Positions 33,159-41,984 are shown, counted from the stretch's first letter. The stretch: 56,148 nucleotides of DNA from Oscillospiraceae bacterium (GCA_021769525.1 JAETSQ010000011.1:1-56148); one strand, 5' to 3'. Program-made: numbers and translations. The notes: generated by a model not told the origin, from the letters alone.

Positions 33159-34157
33159 ATGAGCGAAAAACTGCTGGAGATCGTAGACGAGCGGCTCTCC
33201 TTCTTCACCCCCGCCGGGGAGGTCAAGGCCCTGAACGGCGTCTCCTTCTCCATGGAGGAGGGGGAGGTGCTGGGCATCGTGGGAGAATCCGGCTCCGGCA
33301 AATCGGTGACGGCCTACTCCATCATGGGCCTCACCGCCTACCCCGGACGGCTCATCGGCGGCACCATCCGCTTCAACGGCCACCAGGTGGACCAGATGAG
33401 CGAAAAGGAGTTCCGCAAGATGCGGGGGAATGAGGTCTCCATCATCTTCCAGGACCCCATGACCAGCCTGAACCCGGTATACACCATCGGCAACCAGATC
33501 GAAGAGGTGATCCGCCTCCACACCGATAAATCCAAGACGGAGGCCCGTGCCAGAGCCAAGGAGCTTTTGGAGCTGGTGGGCATCAACGAGCCGGAAAAGC
33601 GCCTCCGCCAGTACCCTCACGAGCTTTCCGGCGGTATGCGCCAGCGGGTGATGATCGCCATCGCCCTGGCCTGCGAGCCCAAGCTCCTCATCGCCGACGA
33701 GCCCACCACCGCTCTGGACGTCACCATCCAGGCCCAGATCCTGGAGCTGATGCAGGAGCTGCGCCAGAAGATGGGCATGAGCATCATCATGATCACCCAC
33801 GACCTGGGGGTGGTGGCCAGTATGTGCGAGCGCATCGCCGTCATGTACGCCGGCCACATCGTGGAATACGGCACCACCGACGAGATCTTCTACCACCCCA
33901 GCCACGAATACACCAAGGGCCTCATCGGCTCCATCCCCAAGCTGACCACCGAGGAATCGGAGCGGCTGGTGCCCATCGAGGGGCAGCCGGTGGACCTTCT
34001 CAACCCCCCGGCGGGCTGTCCCTTTGCCCCCCGGTGCCGCAGCTGCATGAAGATCTGCCTGAAAAAAATGCCCCCCAAGACCCGGCTGAGCGACACCCAT
34101 TACAGCTACTGCTGGCTGCGCCAGAAGGAAGCGGCGGAAGGAGGCCATGAGGCGTGA
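33159..34157 (+). CDS. oppD: Oligopeptide ABC transporter ATPase OppD
   Basis: One of two ATPases. 332 aa. Walker A is GESGSGKSV (about residue 43), signature LSGGMRQRV, Walker [13 protein letters not shown]. The C-terminal oligopeptide-transporter domain has the Cys-rich [15 protein letters not shown] pattern that binds an iron-sulfur cluster in some DppD-type proteins. GGGGAGG precedes the ATG. oppF begins inside its last four bases. Confidence 0.95.
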   Translation: MSEKLLEIVDERLSFFTPAGEVKALNGVSFSMEEGEVLGIVGESGSGKSVTAYSIMGLTAYPGRLIGGTIRFNGHQVDQMSEKEFRKMRGNEVSIIFQDPMTSLNPVYTIGNQIEEVIRLHTDKSKTEARARAKELLELVGINEPEKRLRQYPHELSGGMRQRVMIAIALACEPKLLIADEPTTALDVTIQAQILELMQELRQKMGMSIIMITHDLGVVASMCERIAVMYAGHIVEYGTTDEIFYHPSHEYTKGLIGSIPKLTTEESERLVPIEGQPVDLLNPPAGCPFAPRCRSCMKICLKKMPPKTRLSDTHYSYCWLRQKEAAEGGHEA

Positions 34158-35251
34158 GCGGAGAACGAAATCTGATCGAGGTCCAGCATCTCCAGCAGTA
34201 TTTCCCTGGCGGAGGACGGGGCGCCAAACGGCGCTGGGTCCAGGCGGTGGACGATGTCTCCTTCTTCATCCGCAAGGGGGAGACCCTGGGGCTGGTGGGA
34301 GAATCCGGCTGCGGCAAGACCACCGTGGGCCGCACCATGCTCCGTCTCTACGAGCCCACCGACGGCCGCATCCTCTACGACGGGGAAGTGATCTACGACA
34401 GCGGCAAATGCCCCCTCCAGAACGCCGACGGCACCCCGGTGCTGGACGAGGCCGGGAAACCCCAGTGCGGCCCCAAAACAGCGGTGGATATGCTCCCCTT
34501 CCGCCGGAAGATGCAGATCGTCTTCCAGGACCCCTACGCCAGCCTGGACCCCCGCATGACCATTGGGGACATCGTGGGGGAATCCATCGACATCCATAAG
34601 CTCTGCTCCAGTAAGCAGGAGCGCCGGGACCGGATCATCTCCCTTTTGGAGCGGGTGGGCCTCAACAGCGAGCACGCCAACCGCTACCCCCACGAGTTTT
34701 CCGGCGGGCAGCGGCAGCGGGTGGGCATCGCCCGCGCCCTGGCGGTGCGTCCGGAGTTCATCGTCTGCGATGAGCCGGTCTCCGCCCTGGATGTTTCCAT
34801 CCAGGCCCAGGTGGTGAATATGTTTGAGGACCTGCAGCGGGAGCTGGGCCTCACCTACCTGTTCATCGCCCACGACCTCAGCGTGGTGAAGCATATCTCC
34901 AACCGCATCGGCGTGATGTACCTGGGCAAACTGGTGGAGCTGGCGGACAGCTTTGAGCTCATCGCCCACAGCGTCCACCCCTACACCCGCAGCCTCATCT
35001 CCGCCATCCCTGTGGCGGACCCCCAGGTGGCCCGTGCCAGTAAGCGCATCCCCCTCCAAGGGGACGTGCCCAGTCCTTTGAACCCCCCCAGCGGCTGCCG
35101 TTTCCGCACCCGCTGCCCCTACGCCGATGAGCAGTGTGCGGCGGAGGTGCCCGCCTTCCGGGAGGTCGGCCCCGGCCATTGGGCCGCCTGCCACCACCTG
35201 GACAAGGTGGAGGGTGAGATGAGCCCCCTCCTGCCCGTCACCATGGGGTAA
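34154..35251 (+). CDS. oppF: Oligopeptide ABC transporter ATPase OppF
   Basis: Second ATPase, 365 aa; GTG start overlapping the oppD stop (GTGA). Walker [10 protein letters not shown], signature FSGGQRQRV, Walker [14 protein letters not shown]. Between about residues 85 and 120 it carries an insert ([11 protein letters not shown]...KPQCGPKT) with two Cys that most OppF proteins do not have. The C-terminal domain ends with the [15 protein letters not shown] Cys motif. Repeat copy E follows the gene. Confidence 0.95.
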   Translation: MSGERNLIEVQHLQQYFPGGGRGAKRRWVQAVDDVSFFIRKGETLGLVGESGCGKTTVGRTMLRLYEPTDGRILYDGEVIYDSGKCPLQNADGTPVLDEAGKPQCGPKTAVDMLPFRRKMQIVFQDPYASLDPRMTIGDIVGESIDIHKLCSSKQERRDRIISLLERVGLNSEHANRYPHEFSGGQRQRVGIARALAVRPEFIVCDEPVSALDVSIQAQVVNMFEDLQRELGLTYLFIAHDLSVVKHISNRIGVMYLGKLVELADSFELIAHSVHPYTRSLISAIPVADPQVARASKRIPLQGDVPSPLNPPSGCRFRTRCPYADEQCAAEVPAFREVGPGHWAACHHLDKVEGEMSPLLPVTMG

Positions 35252-35550
35252 AGCACAGCGCCATTCCTGCAAATATGGGCTGCCGCCCATACCTGCCTTC
35301 TTTTTCTTCTTGCAAAAGAAGAAAAAGAAGCAAAAAGAAGAATGGCCTATGTATTTTCAGCGCGGTTTGACCGCTCCAAAAAAATATTTTGAATAAAAGG
35401 ACTTGTTTGCCCGCGGGCAAACAGAAGCCCCCTTTCGGCCCACCTTGGTGGGCCGAAAACCGAACCTTTGGTATCATCCGCGCACAAGGCGCGGTGTGAA
35501 TACAGCGAGCGGGAAAGACCCGCCGCAAACTAGTAAATGGAGATGAAAAA
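35252..35550. other. Intergenic leader between oppF and oppA
   Basis: A 299-base region with repeat copy E and two strong perfect stem-loops before the oppA start: GTTTGCCCG/CGGGCAAAC (35405-35422) and TTTCGGCCCACC-TT-GGTGGGCCGAAA (35433-35458). No T-runs follow the stems. No clear promoter was found; the stems may shield the separate oppA transcript or raise its level relative to oppBCDF. Confidence 0.6.
35297..35346 (+). repeat. Dispersed palindromic repeat, copy E
   Basis: TGGGCTGCCGCCCA hairpin at about 35277-35290, then CTTCTTTTTCTTCTT, loop, AAGAAGAAAAAGAAG, tail CAAAAAGAAGAATGGCC. Located after oppF in gene orientation. Confidence 0.75.
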
Positions 35551-37296
35551 ATGAACGTCAAGAAGATCCTTGCCCTGGCCCTGGCTGCCCTTATGGTGCT
35601 TGCCATGGCGGCCTGCGGCGGCAACAACAATGGCGGCAACACCAGCACCCCTGCCAGCAACGGCGGCAATAACGCCTCCGAGCCCGGCACCACCGGAGAG
35701 CCCACCATTGCGGATGAGTTCTCTGTGCAGATCGGGCCCAACCCGGAGACCCTGGACCCCGCCCTCAACAGCGCGGTGGACGGCGGCAATATGCTGGTCA
35801 CCCTCTTTGAGACCCTGCTCATCATCGATGAGAACCTGGAAGTGAAGCCCGGCCAGGCCGAGAGCTACACCGTCAGCGAGGACGGCCTCACCTGGACCTT
35901 CACCATGCGGGACGGCCTGAAGTGGAGCGACGGCACCGACCTCAACGCCAAGGACTTTGAGTACACCTTCAAGCGCCTGGCGGATGTCAACCTGGCTGCC
36001 CCCTACGGCGAGACCGTGGTGGGCATGGTAGACGGCTATCAGGACGCCATCGGCAACCCCGATAAGGACGGCAACATGACCACCGAGCCGGACATTGAGA
36101 AGCTGAACGTCAAGGCCAGCGATGACGGCAAGACCCTCACCGTGATCCTGTCCTATCCCTGCCCCTACTTTGACAAGCTGGTAGCCTTCGGCACCATGAG
36201 CCCGGTCCAGAAGGCCACTGTGGAGGCCAATGGCGACGCCTGGGCCACCACCCCTGCGACCTATGTCTGCAACGGCCCCTACATGATCAGCGAGTGGACC
36301 CCCAGCGAGCGCATCGTTGTGAAGAAAAACCCCAACTACAGCGGCGGCTGGGATTCCTCCCGCATCGTTACCGACACCATCAACTTCCTGCTGCTGGAGG
36401 ATTCCAGCGCCTCCTTCGCTGCCTATAACAGCGGCACCGCGGTTATGATCAAGGATGTTCCCACCGAGGAGATCCCCAGCCTCACCAAGGTGGAGGACGG
36501 CGGTGACTTCTACGTGGACACCATCCTGGGCACCTACTACCTCTCCATGAACCTGAACAAGGCCCCCTTCAATGATGTCAACGTCCGCAAGGCCCTGAAC
36601 CTGGCCATTGACCGCGACTACATCGCCAATGTCATCATGCAGGGCACCTACAGCCCCGCCTACAACTTCGTTGGCCCCGGCGTTTCCGATGCCTCCGGTA
36701 TGTTCTTTGATAACGCCAAGTCCGCCAACGGCGGCAAGACCTACATCAGCGAGGACTACGAGGAGAACAAGAAGCTGGCCCAGGAGGCTCTGGCTGCCGC
36801 CGGTTACCCGAACGGCGAAGGCTTCCCCACCATCACCTACTCCACCAATGACGCCGGCTACCACGTGGCCGTTGCCGAGTACCTCCAGAGCGCTTACAAG
36901 GAGGTCCTGGGCATCACCATGAACATCGACCGTGTTGAGTGGGCTTCCTTCACCCCCATGCGCCGGGCCGGCGACTATGAGATGTCCCGTAACGGCTGGG
37001 TCATGGACTACAACGACGCTTCCAACATGATCGAGCTGCTGTACTCCACCAACGGCAACAACGACGGTAAGTACAACAGCGCCTCCTTCGACGCCGCTAT
37101 CGATTCTTCCCGCTGCGCCGACCAGGGCGATCACTTCAAGTTCCTCCACAACGCCGAGAAGATCATGATGGAGGACTACGCCTGCATCCCCGTGGCTTAC
37201 TACAATGACTTCTGGCTCCAGAGCCCCTCCCTGAAGGGCAGCTGGCACAGCCCCTACGGCTACTGGTTCTTCCAGTACGCCTATGTGGAGGAGTGA
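35551..37296 (+). CDS. oppA: Oligopeptide-binding lipoprotein OppA
   Basis: Substrate-binding lipoprotein of the SBP_bac_5 family delivering peptides to OppBCDF. 581 aa. The signal peptide ends in a lipobox (VLAMAAC, Cys about residue 23), followed by a Gly/Asn/Ser-rich linker. Family blocks: ETLDPALNSAVDGGNMLVTLFETLL, DGLKWSDGTDLNAKDFEYTFKR, FNDVNVRKALNLAIDRDYIA. Codon usage is richer in highly used codons than in its neighbours, fitting high expression. Its own terminator follows at 37328. Confidence 0.95.
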   Translation: MNVKKILALALAALMVLAMAACGGNNNGGNTSTPASNGGNNASEPGTTGEPTIADEFSVQIGPNPETLDPALNSAVDGGNMLVTLFETLLIIDENLEVKPGQAESYTVSEDGLTWTFTMRDGLKWSDGTDLNAKDFEYTFKRLADVNLAAPYGETVVGMVDGYQDAIGNPDKDGNMTTEPDIEKLNVKASDDGKTLTVILSYPCPYFDKLVAFGTMSPVQKATVEANGDAWATTPATYVCNGPYMISEWTPSERIVVKKNPNYSGGWDSSRIVTDTINFLLLEDSSASFAAYNSGTAVMIKDVPTEEIPSLTKVEDGGDFYVDTILGTYYLSMNLNKAPFNDVNVRKALNLAIDRDYIANVIMQGTYSPAYNFVGPGVSDASGMFFDNAKSANGGKTYISEDYEENKKLAQEALAAAGYPNGEGFPTITYSTNDAGYHVAVAEYLQSAYKEVLGITMNIDRVEWASFTPMRRAGDYEMSRNGWVMDYNDASNMIELLYSTNGNNDGKYNSASFDAAIDSSRCADQGDHFKFLHNAEKIMMEDYACIPVAYYNDFWLQSPSLKGSWHSPYGYWFFQYAYVEE

Positions 37297-37327
37297 TCTC
37301 CCCGCATAAACCCGCCTGAAGCGAGCA

Positions 37328-37356
37328 GGGCCCCCGGTAGGACCGGGGGCCTTTTT
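37328..37356 (+). terminator. Intrinsic terminator after oppA
   Basis: GGCCCCCGGT, loop AGG, ACCGGGGGCC, then TTTTT: a strong rho-independent terminator 32 bases past the stop. Confidence 0.9.
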
Positions 37357-37437
37357 CGTGTCGGATGCCCCTGGGGGCGGGCCGCCTCCGGACTCTTTCA
37401 CCACTTTTTCCTGCGCAGCTCCTGGCAAAAAAAATTG

Positions 37438-37466
37438 TTGACAAGCGTGTCATCATCGTGTATAAT
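37438..37466 (+). promoter_or_regulatory. Consensus promoter of the tRNA operon
   Basis: TTGACA (37438-37443), 17 bases, TATAAT (37461-37466): a perfect sigma-A promoter 34 bases before tRNA-Met, as expected for stable RNA. Confidence 0.9.
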
Positions 37467-37499
37467 GGTTGTGTTCACCGGCCCTGTGGGCGGGGACAT

Positions 37500-37576
37500 G
37501 GCGGTATAGCTCAGTTGGCTAGAGCATTCGGTTCATACCCGAAGTGTCACCGGTTCGAATCCAGTTACCGCTACCA
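37500..37576 (+). tRNA. tRNA-Met (anticodon CAT)
   Basis: 77 nt with encoded CCA. Acceptor GGCGGTA / TACCGCT (one G-T pair), anticodon stem TTCGG / CCGAA with loop TTCATAC, and T-loop TTCGAAT. Elongator type: the first acceptor pair is a wobble pair rather than the mismatch of initiator tRNA. A tRNA-Ile with modified CAT anticodon cannot be excluded formally. Confidence 0.93.
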
Positions 37577-37582
37577 AAAGGC

Positions 37583-37618
37583 GAGGGGAAAAGGAAAATC
37601 TCCTTTTCCCCTCCTTTG
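37583..37618 (+). terminator. Stem-loop between tRNA-Met and tRNA-Glu
   Basis: GAGGGGAAAAGG, loop of 7, CCTTTTCCCCTC, then CTTTG. Terminator-like, or a processing hairpin between the two tRNAs. Confidence 0.5.
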
Positions 37619-37622
37619 TTGA

Positions 37623-37697
37623 GGCCCGTTGGTCAAGTGGTTAAGACACCGCCCTTTCACGGCGGCTACACGAGTTCGAATCTCGTACGGGTCACCA
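37623..37697 (+). tRNA. tRNA-Glu (anticodon TTC)
   Basis: 75 nt with encoded CCA. Acceptor GGCCCGT / ACGGGTC, anticodon stem CCGCC / GGCGG with loop CTTTCAC, T-loop TTCGAAT. Its last two bases are shared with the start of a 190-bp direct repeat, so its 3' end marks the left boundary of the accessory island. Confidence 0.95.
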
Positions 37698-37886
37698 GAC
37701 ACTTTAGATGCCATGCGGATAAACCCGCATGGCATCTAGTGTTTGTGGCACTTTTGGGGGTCAAAAATCAGCCGCTCAAACGATAGATGCAAAACGGGGT
37801 TTAGGATGAATCGGCTGGATTTGAACCCTTGTTTTCACCCTGTTTGCGGAGAGATCCGCCTGTGCCTTTTTTGAATCCGCCCTCTT
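37696..37886 (+). repeat. 190-bp direct repeat, left copy
   Basis: Begins CAGACACTTTAGATGCC at the end of tRNA-Glu. It contains a long stem-loop (ACTTTAGATGCCATGCGG / CCGCATGGCATCTAGTGT, 37700-37742) that can terminate the tRNA transcript, and further on GGCTGGATTTGAACCC, which is a tRNA T-arm when read on the minus strand. The right copy at 42075-42264 is nearly identical with scattered substitutions and one indel. Confidence 0.85.
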
Positions 37887-37932
37887 CCCCCAAAAATGGC
37901 ACCGCCTCGAAAAATCGATCATCCTTCTCCCC

Positions 37933-37971
37933 AGCGCCGATGTCTTGCCAGCAAGATATGGGCGCTTTTTT
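37933..37971 (+). terminator. Intrinsic terminator after the left direct repeat
   Basis: AGCGCC-ATGTCTTG, loop CCAG, CAAGATAT-GGCGCT, then TTTTTT. It closes whatever was transcribed through the left repeat, before the first island gene. Confidence 0.7.
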
Positions 37972-38010
37972 CATTTCCAGAAAAAAAGGAAGAAAGAGAG
38001 GTATGGTAGT

Positions 38011-38303
38011 ATGAACATAAAACAGACCAGGAAAGTGGCCGTGGTCAAGAAAAACCGCTCATCGGCAAAGTCACTTTCGCAAACGGAGAGGCGTTTGAAT
38101 ACACCACCCCCGCGGAGTTTCTCAAGGTGATCCGAGAAGAACTCCCCTACCACCCAACATCCGGTTTCCGCTATAAGGTCTTAACAGACGACCCCAAGAT
38201 CCGCAAGGCAGCGGATGACATCCTCTGCGACCTCTACGGGGAGGAAAACCCTCGCACACTGGGGGATTATCAGAAGCCGCCGGCTATGTCCATGACTATG
38301 TAA
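38011..38303 (+). pseudogene. Small integrative-element gene, frameshifted (copy 1)
   Basis: Starts at ATG 38011 as MNIKQTRKVAVV, then loses frame near 38047-38052. The correct frame resumes as GKVTFANGEAFEYTTPAEFL...EELPYHPTSGFRYKVLTDDP...ADDILCDLYGEENPR and ends at 38303. One missing base in the GTCAAGAAAAA stretch explains it. I recognise it only as a short conserved protein of Firmicute conjugative elements, usually beside ArdA-like genes. A second, 5'-truncated copy lies at 39712. Confidence 0.6.
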
Positions 38304-38517
38304 AGAGAGATGCCAATGCGCCGTTTTTCTCACCGGGAAGAACGGCGCTTTTTGCATATCTGGGAAAAATCAGAGAGAGGAGAAGGAAATTATGATCATC
38401 GAAGTGACCAGAGAAACCACCACCATCCGCTGGCAGGAAGTCCCCATCCCCAGCCGGTGCGAAGGCTGCCCCTACCCCCATGTGGGCTTCACCTGCCGGG
38501 ACCGGGACGGCAGCTGC
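38094..38517 (+). repeat. 424-bp direct duplication, copy 1
   Basis: Covers the 3' part of the small gene above, an intrinsic terminator (GCGCCGTTTTT...AACGGCGCTTTTT, 38319-38354) and the first 42 codons of the Cys-rich gene. Copy 2 is 39712-40134, with scattered synonymous-looking differences. Confidence 0.85.
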
Positions 38518-38586
38518 CTGCGGACCGATGTGGAGCAGCTCACCGAGCGTCAGAAAAAGAGGAGGAGGCTGGATATTTCTTGTTAG
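38392..38586 (+). CDS. Small Cys-rich protein of an integrative element
   Basis: 64 aa, starting MIIEVTRETTTIRWQEV and carrying a four-Cys cluster CEGCPYPHVGFTC...C that could bind a metal. The C-terminus is Arg/Lys-rich. GGAGAAGG precedes the ATG. This is the intact copy; the second (40009) is cut by a recombinase fragment. No function known. Confidence 0.65.
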   Translation: MIIEVTRETTTIRWQEVPIPSRCEGCPYPHVGFTCRDRDGSCLRTDVEQLTERQKKRRRLDISC

Positions 38587-38653
38587 TTCTGGTGATTCCC
38601 CTGTGGAAAGAAAACCGGTATTGTGTTGAGCGAAAGGCGGTGACGGTGAAAAG

Positions 38654-39748
38654 ATGTATCAGATCAAAGCGGTTCTCGGCAATCAGGCGAAGCCAGAATC
38701 AGGGGTTGTAACGGTTCCCTTCCCGATTCCCCGGCAGGAGTACGAGCAGATCCTGGAGCTGCTGAAGGGTTTGAAAATAGGCGCATCCGTCGGTCAGGAC
38801 TGCCAGGTGGAAACCATCGACAGCCACTATTCCATCCTGAAACGGATGGAGGGAACATCGGTCAACCTGGATGAGCTGGACTACCTGGCCAAACGGCTGG
38901 ACAGCTTTGATGAGAGTGAGGCCCTCCAGTTTCAGGCGGCAGCGGCAGCGAAAGGCATCTCGTCCATCCAGGATTTTATCAACCTGACCTTCTGCTGCCA
39001 GCGGGTCACCGTAGTACAGGACTTTCGAGACCTGGAGCAGATTGGGAAAGATCATGTCATGGCCCTAAACGACGGCTGCATCAGTATGGAAGAATTAAAA
39101 AACACCGACTTCCGAAAAAGGGCACAGGATCTTCTGCAAAACGGAAACGGCAAGATCACTCCCTACGGCGTGGTCTATGACAACGGGATGGAGCTGCGCC
39201 CCCTCTACTACGGCGGCCCCTTCCCCGCCTACGGCTGCGGGGAGCCGCTGGTGGTGGCCTTCAAGCCCCAGGAGGACAGCAAGGAAAACTTCCTGTTTCT
39301 CCCCATGGCGGAAAGCAGACTGAACCGGGAGCTGGAGCGAAGCGGCGTCATCGACCCGAAGAATTTCGAGCTCTGCTATATCGACCAGGCCCCCATAGAA
39401 GAAATGGTGTCCTCCCTCTCATTGGAGAAGGAGGACATTTTTTCGCTCAACCGGCTGGCGGCGGCGCTGGAGGACCTCTCCCCGGCAGAGGCGGAAAAGC
39501 TGAAAGCGGCGGTCTACCTCACCGAGCCGGACTCCTCGGAAAAATTCCTTGCCCTGATGAAAAAGGTGGAACAGCTGGACAGCTCCCTGCGCCCCCTGTC
39601 CACAGAGCCGTCCGTCCTCCGGCTGTATATGCCCCTCACCGCGGAGCTCTATGAGCGCGACGAGTATGGAGATAGGGAGGATGATCCCAAGGAGTTGAGC
39701 GGTGGGCAGCTTTTGAATACACCGATCCCGCGGAGTTTCTCAAGGTAA
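38654..39748 (+). CDS. ArdA-like antirestriction protein, C-terminus replaced
   Basis: 364 aa. The first ~180 residues match the ArdA-type proteins of Firmicute integrative elements: VPFPIPRQEYEQILELL, DELDYLAKRLDSFD, DFINLTFCCQRVTVVQDF, then TPYGVVYDNGMELRPLYYGG. ArdA proteins mimic DNA and block type I restriction. A second region with repeated LTAELYERDEYGD-type acidic sequence follows. The last ~14 residues (LLNTPIPRSFSR) are read from duplication copy 2 in the wrong frame, so the natural end has been lost at the 39712 junction. Confidence 0.72.
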   Translation: MYQIKAVLGNQAKPESGVVTVPFPIPRQEYEQILELLKGLKIGASVGQDCQVETIDSHYSILKRMEGTSVNLDELDYLAKRLDSFDESEALQFQAAAAAKGISSIQDFINLTFCCQRVTVVQDFRDLEQIGKDHVMALNDGCISMEELKNTDFRKRAQDLLQNGNGKITPYGVVYDNGMELRPLYYGGPFPAYGCGEPLVVAFKPQEDSKENFLFLPMAESRLNRELERSGVIDPKNFELCYIDQAPIEEMVSSLSLEKEDIFSLNRLAAALEDLSPAEAEKLKAAVYLTEPDSSEKFLALMKKVEQLDSSLRPLSTEPSVLRLYMPLTAELYERDEYGDREDDPKELSGGQLLNTPIPRSFSR

Positions 39749-39921
39749 TCCAGGAGGAACTCCCCTACCACTCGACATCCGGCTTCCGCTATAAGGTCTT
39801 AACAGACGACCCCAAGATCCGCAAGGCAGCGGATGACATCCTGTACGACCTGTACGGAGAGGAAAATCCCCGAACGCAGGAGAATTATCAGAAACCACCA
39901 GCTATGTCCATGTCCATGTAA
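39712..39921 (+). pseudogene. Small integrative-element gene, 5'-truncated (copy 2)
   Basis: Frame FEYTDPAEFLKVIQEELPYHSTSGFRYK... to the stop at 39921, without a start codon. It is joined out of frame to the ArdA-like gene, whose reading frame ends inside it. Confidence 0.65.
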
Positions 39922-40008
39922 AAGGGGATACCAAAGCGCCGTTTTTCCTACCGGGAAGAACGGCGCTTTTTGCATATCCGGGAAAAACAGAAAAAGGAGA
40001 GTAAGAAC

Positions 40009-40134
40009 ATGATCATCGAAGTGACCAGAGAAACCACCACCATCCGCTGGCAGGAGGTCCCCATCCCCAGCCGGTGTGAGGGCTGCCCCTATCCCCATGT
40101 GGGTTTCACCTGCCGGGACCGGGACGGCAGTTGC
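40009..40134 (+). pseudogene. Small Cys-rich gene, 3'-truncated (copy 2)
   Basis: 42 codons identical in protein to the intact copy at 38392, up to RDRDGSC; beyond that the frame runs into recombinase DNA in a non-coding frame. Confidence 0.65.
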
Positions 40135-40979
40135 AAAAGACTTTTATCAGCGATTGCATCAGCCGGAAGTCCGTTAAGAACACCGGGCAGCTGCCCATGT
40201 ATCTCATCGAAAACCACCATCCCGCCATCGTGGACCAAAAAACCTTCGACGCTGTCCAGGCGGAGCTGGCGAGGCGCAAAGCGGCCAAAAGCCCCACCAA
40301 GGCGGCCCCTACCGGCCTCACCTCCTACGCCAGCAAGTACGCCCTTTCGGAACGGCTGGTCTGCGGCGAATGCGGGACCCTCTACCGCCGGTGTACCTGG
40401 AAGCGGGGTAATCAAACCCGCATCGTGTGGCGCTGTGTGAGCCGCCTGGACTATGGCAAGCGGTACTGCCACAACTCCCCCACCCTGGAGGAGGAACCCC
40501 TTCAGAGGGCCATCCTGGCGGCGTTGAACAGTGCGATGGGGCAGAAGGGAAACCTCATCCGGCAGGTCGCCGGAGCGATGGAGCAGGAGATTGCCCCCAT
40601 CCCCGGCGAGGGCATGAGCCTTGGAGACATCGAAAAAAGGCTTGAGGAGGTCAATCAACAGGTGGGGGTTTTAATCGCTCAAGCCGCTGGTGCGGGTGAT
40701 TCGGCAGGGTATCAGGGCCAGTTGAAAGCCCTATTGGATGAAACGACCGCGCTCAAAGAAAAAAGAGCCTTCATTCAGGAGCAGAGAGGAAAAAACGCCG
40801 CCGCCTTTACACAGATCAAAAATGCGGTTTCGGTGATGGAAAATGTTTCGGCGGAAATCACCCAATGGGACGAGAGCATGATCCGACAGCTGGTCGACAC
40901 GGTGAAGGTGGTATCCAGGGAAAAGATCATTGTCTGCCTGCGGGGCGGGGTGCAGATTGAGCAGGAAATCGAATCATAA
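40132..40979 (+). pseudogene. Large serine recombinase, 5'-deleted
   Basis: About 282 codons from the middle to the end of a large serine recombinase. It opens in the recombinase domain (QKTFISDCISRKSVKNTGQLPMYLIENHHPAIVDQKTFDAVQAEL), then the zinc-ribbon domain (LVCGECGTLYRRCTW...RIVWRCVSR...CHNSPTL), then a coiled coil and the C-terminal tail. The N-terminal catalytic domain with the nucleophilic Ser is absent; the duplication copy is joined in its place. It cannot be active. Confidence 0.85.
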
Positions 40980-41076
40980 ACGATAAGTTGAAGCAAAGGG
41001 CGGCAGCCAAAACTGCCGTCTTTTCCTTTGCCTTATGGCGAAAAACAGGGCCATAGACCCAGAAGGGAGAAACGGG

Positions 41077-41676
41077 ATGAATATTCGAAAAAATATTGAT
41101 TACAGCAGCTTTTATGACGAGATCAACAGGGTCTTTGCCGCCGGTTTCTCCCAGATGGAGCTGTACCTGGAGCTGGGCAGGCTGGTAAGCGTCAGGCCGG
41201 AGAAAGGGGCCGCTGTGATGGCGGCGGAGTATATCACCGCAAACTACCCTGACCGGACCGGATTCTCCCCCCGCAATCTGCGCCGGATGCGGGACTTTTA
41301 CCGGATGTATGAAGGTTATCCAGAGGTTCTCGAACAAGCCATGAAAGTCGGCTGGACCCAGAATATTGTTATCCTGGAGGCCGACCTGGATATGAAGGGC
41401 CGCAGTTGGTATCACCGGGCCGTCTGGCAGTTTGGTTGGTCCAAGGCTGAACTGACAGAGAAAATCTCTCAAAATACTTATTGGGAGGCTATCTGCGGGG
41501 AGGACATATCGACTGTGGGCTCTACCGATACTCAAGAAAAACCGCTAACTATACGAAATGCCATCTCAAGAATCGTTGCTCAGACAGTAGATTCCCAAAA
41601 GGAACTCTGGTATAATTGGATTTGGCAAATCTGCTTTTTCCGACAGATGGGCACTAAAGGTGAGGCGTATGGGTAG
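41077..41676 (+). CDS. DUF1016 N-terminal domain protein (YhcG-like), short
   Basis: 199 aa from the ATG at 41077 (AAGGGAG upstream). Residues ~5-130 match the DUF1016_N domain (YSSFYDEINRVFAAGFSQMELYLELGRL; YPDRTGFSPRNLRRMRDFYRMY; WYHRAVWQFGWSKAELTEKI). The C-terminal nuclease half of YhcG-type proteins is missing; the last ~55 residues look unrelated, and a 46-bp part of their coding sequence recurs at 55154-55199. It may be a partner of a lost toxin-type protein or simply a truncated gene. Confidence 0.65.
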   Translation: MNIRKNIDYSSFYDEINRVFAAGFSQMELYLELGRLVSVRPEKGAAVMAAEYITANYPDRTGFSPRNLRRMRDFYRMYEGYPEVLEQAMKVGWTQNIVILEADLDMKGRSWYHRAVWQFGWSKAELTEKISQNTYWEAICGEDISTVGSTDTQEKPLTIRNAISRIVAQTVDSQKELWYNWIWQICFFRQMGTKGEAYG

Positions 41677-41825
41677 AAAAACAAAGGTGTTGTCCGGAAA
41701 AGGAAAGACTATACCAGGCTCCTTTTGGAATTGCGAGGGCAGGCCATTGCCCCTCCACAGCAAGCACCCGCCGCCACACCGGAACCCAAAATGCTATTCA
41801 CCTTGCCGCCAGCGGATCATGAGCG

Positions 41826-41984
41826 ATGAGGCTGAAACGGGAACAGGAGCGGCTTGCACAACAGGCCGGTGCTGCTCCGAAAGAGGCTGCTGCAGGACAA
41901 GCCGAAATCTCTTGTATCAAGGGAAAAGCACTTCTGATTTTGAAAAACTTCATAGAGGGGTTGCGGAAGATGTTCCGCAAATAG
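41826..41984 (+). pseudogene. Lys/Arg-rich tail of an element gene (relic)
   Basis: 52 codons, MRLKREQERLAQQAG...ending LKNFIEGLRKMFRK. A frame just upstream (about 41732-41827, LRGQAIAPPQQAPAAT...) may be the same gene before a frameshift. It looks like the C-terminal tail of a mobilisation or replication protein, but the family is not identifiable. Confidence 0.35.

Larger units (their letters stand above)
39712..40134 (+). repeat. 424-bp direct duplication, copy 2
   Basis: Same segment as 38094-38517, including the terminator (39936-39971) and the start of the Cys-rich gene. It ends at the junction with the recombinase fragment. Confidence 0.85.

Noticed and set aside
37696-37760. Additional tRNA gene after tRNA-Glu
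   Set aside because: Only a T-arm-like sequence is present further on in the repeat; no acceptor or anticodon arms can be folded.
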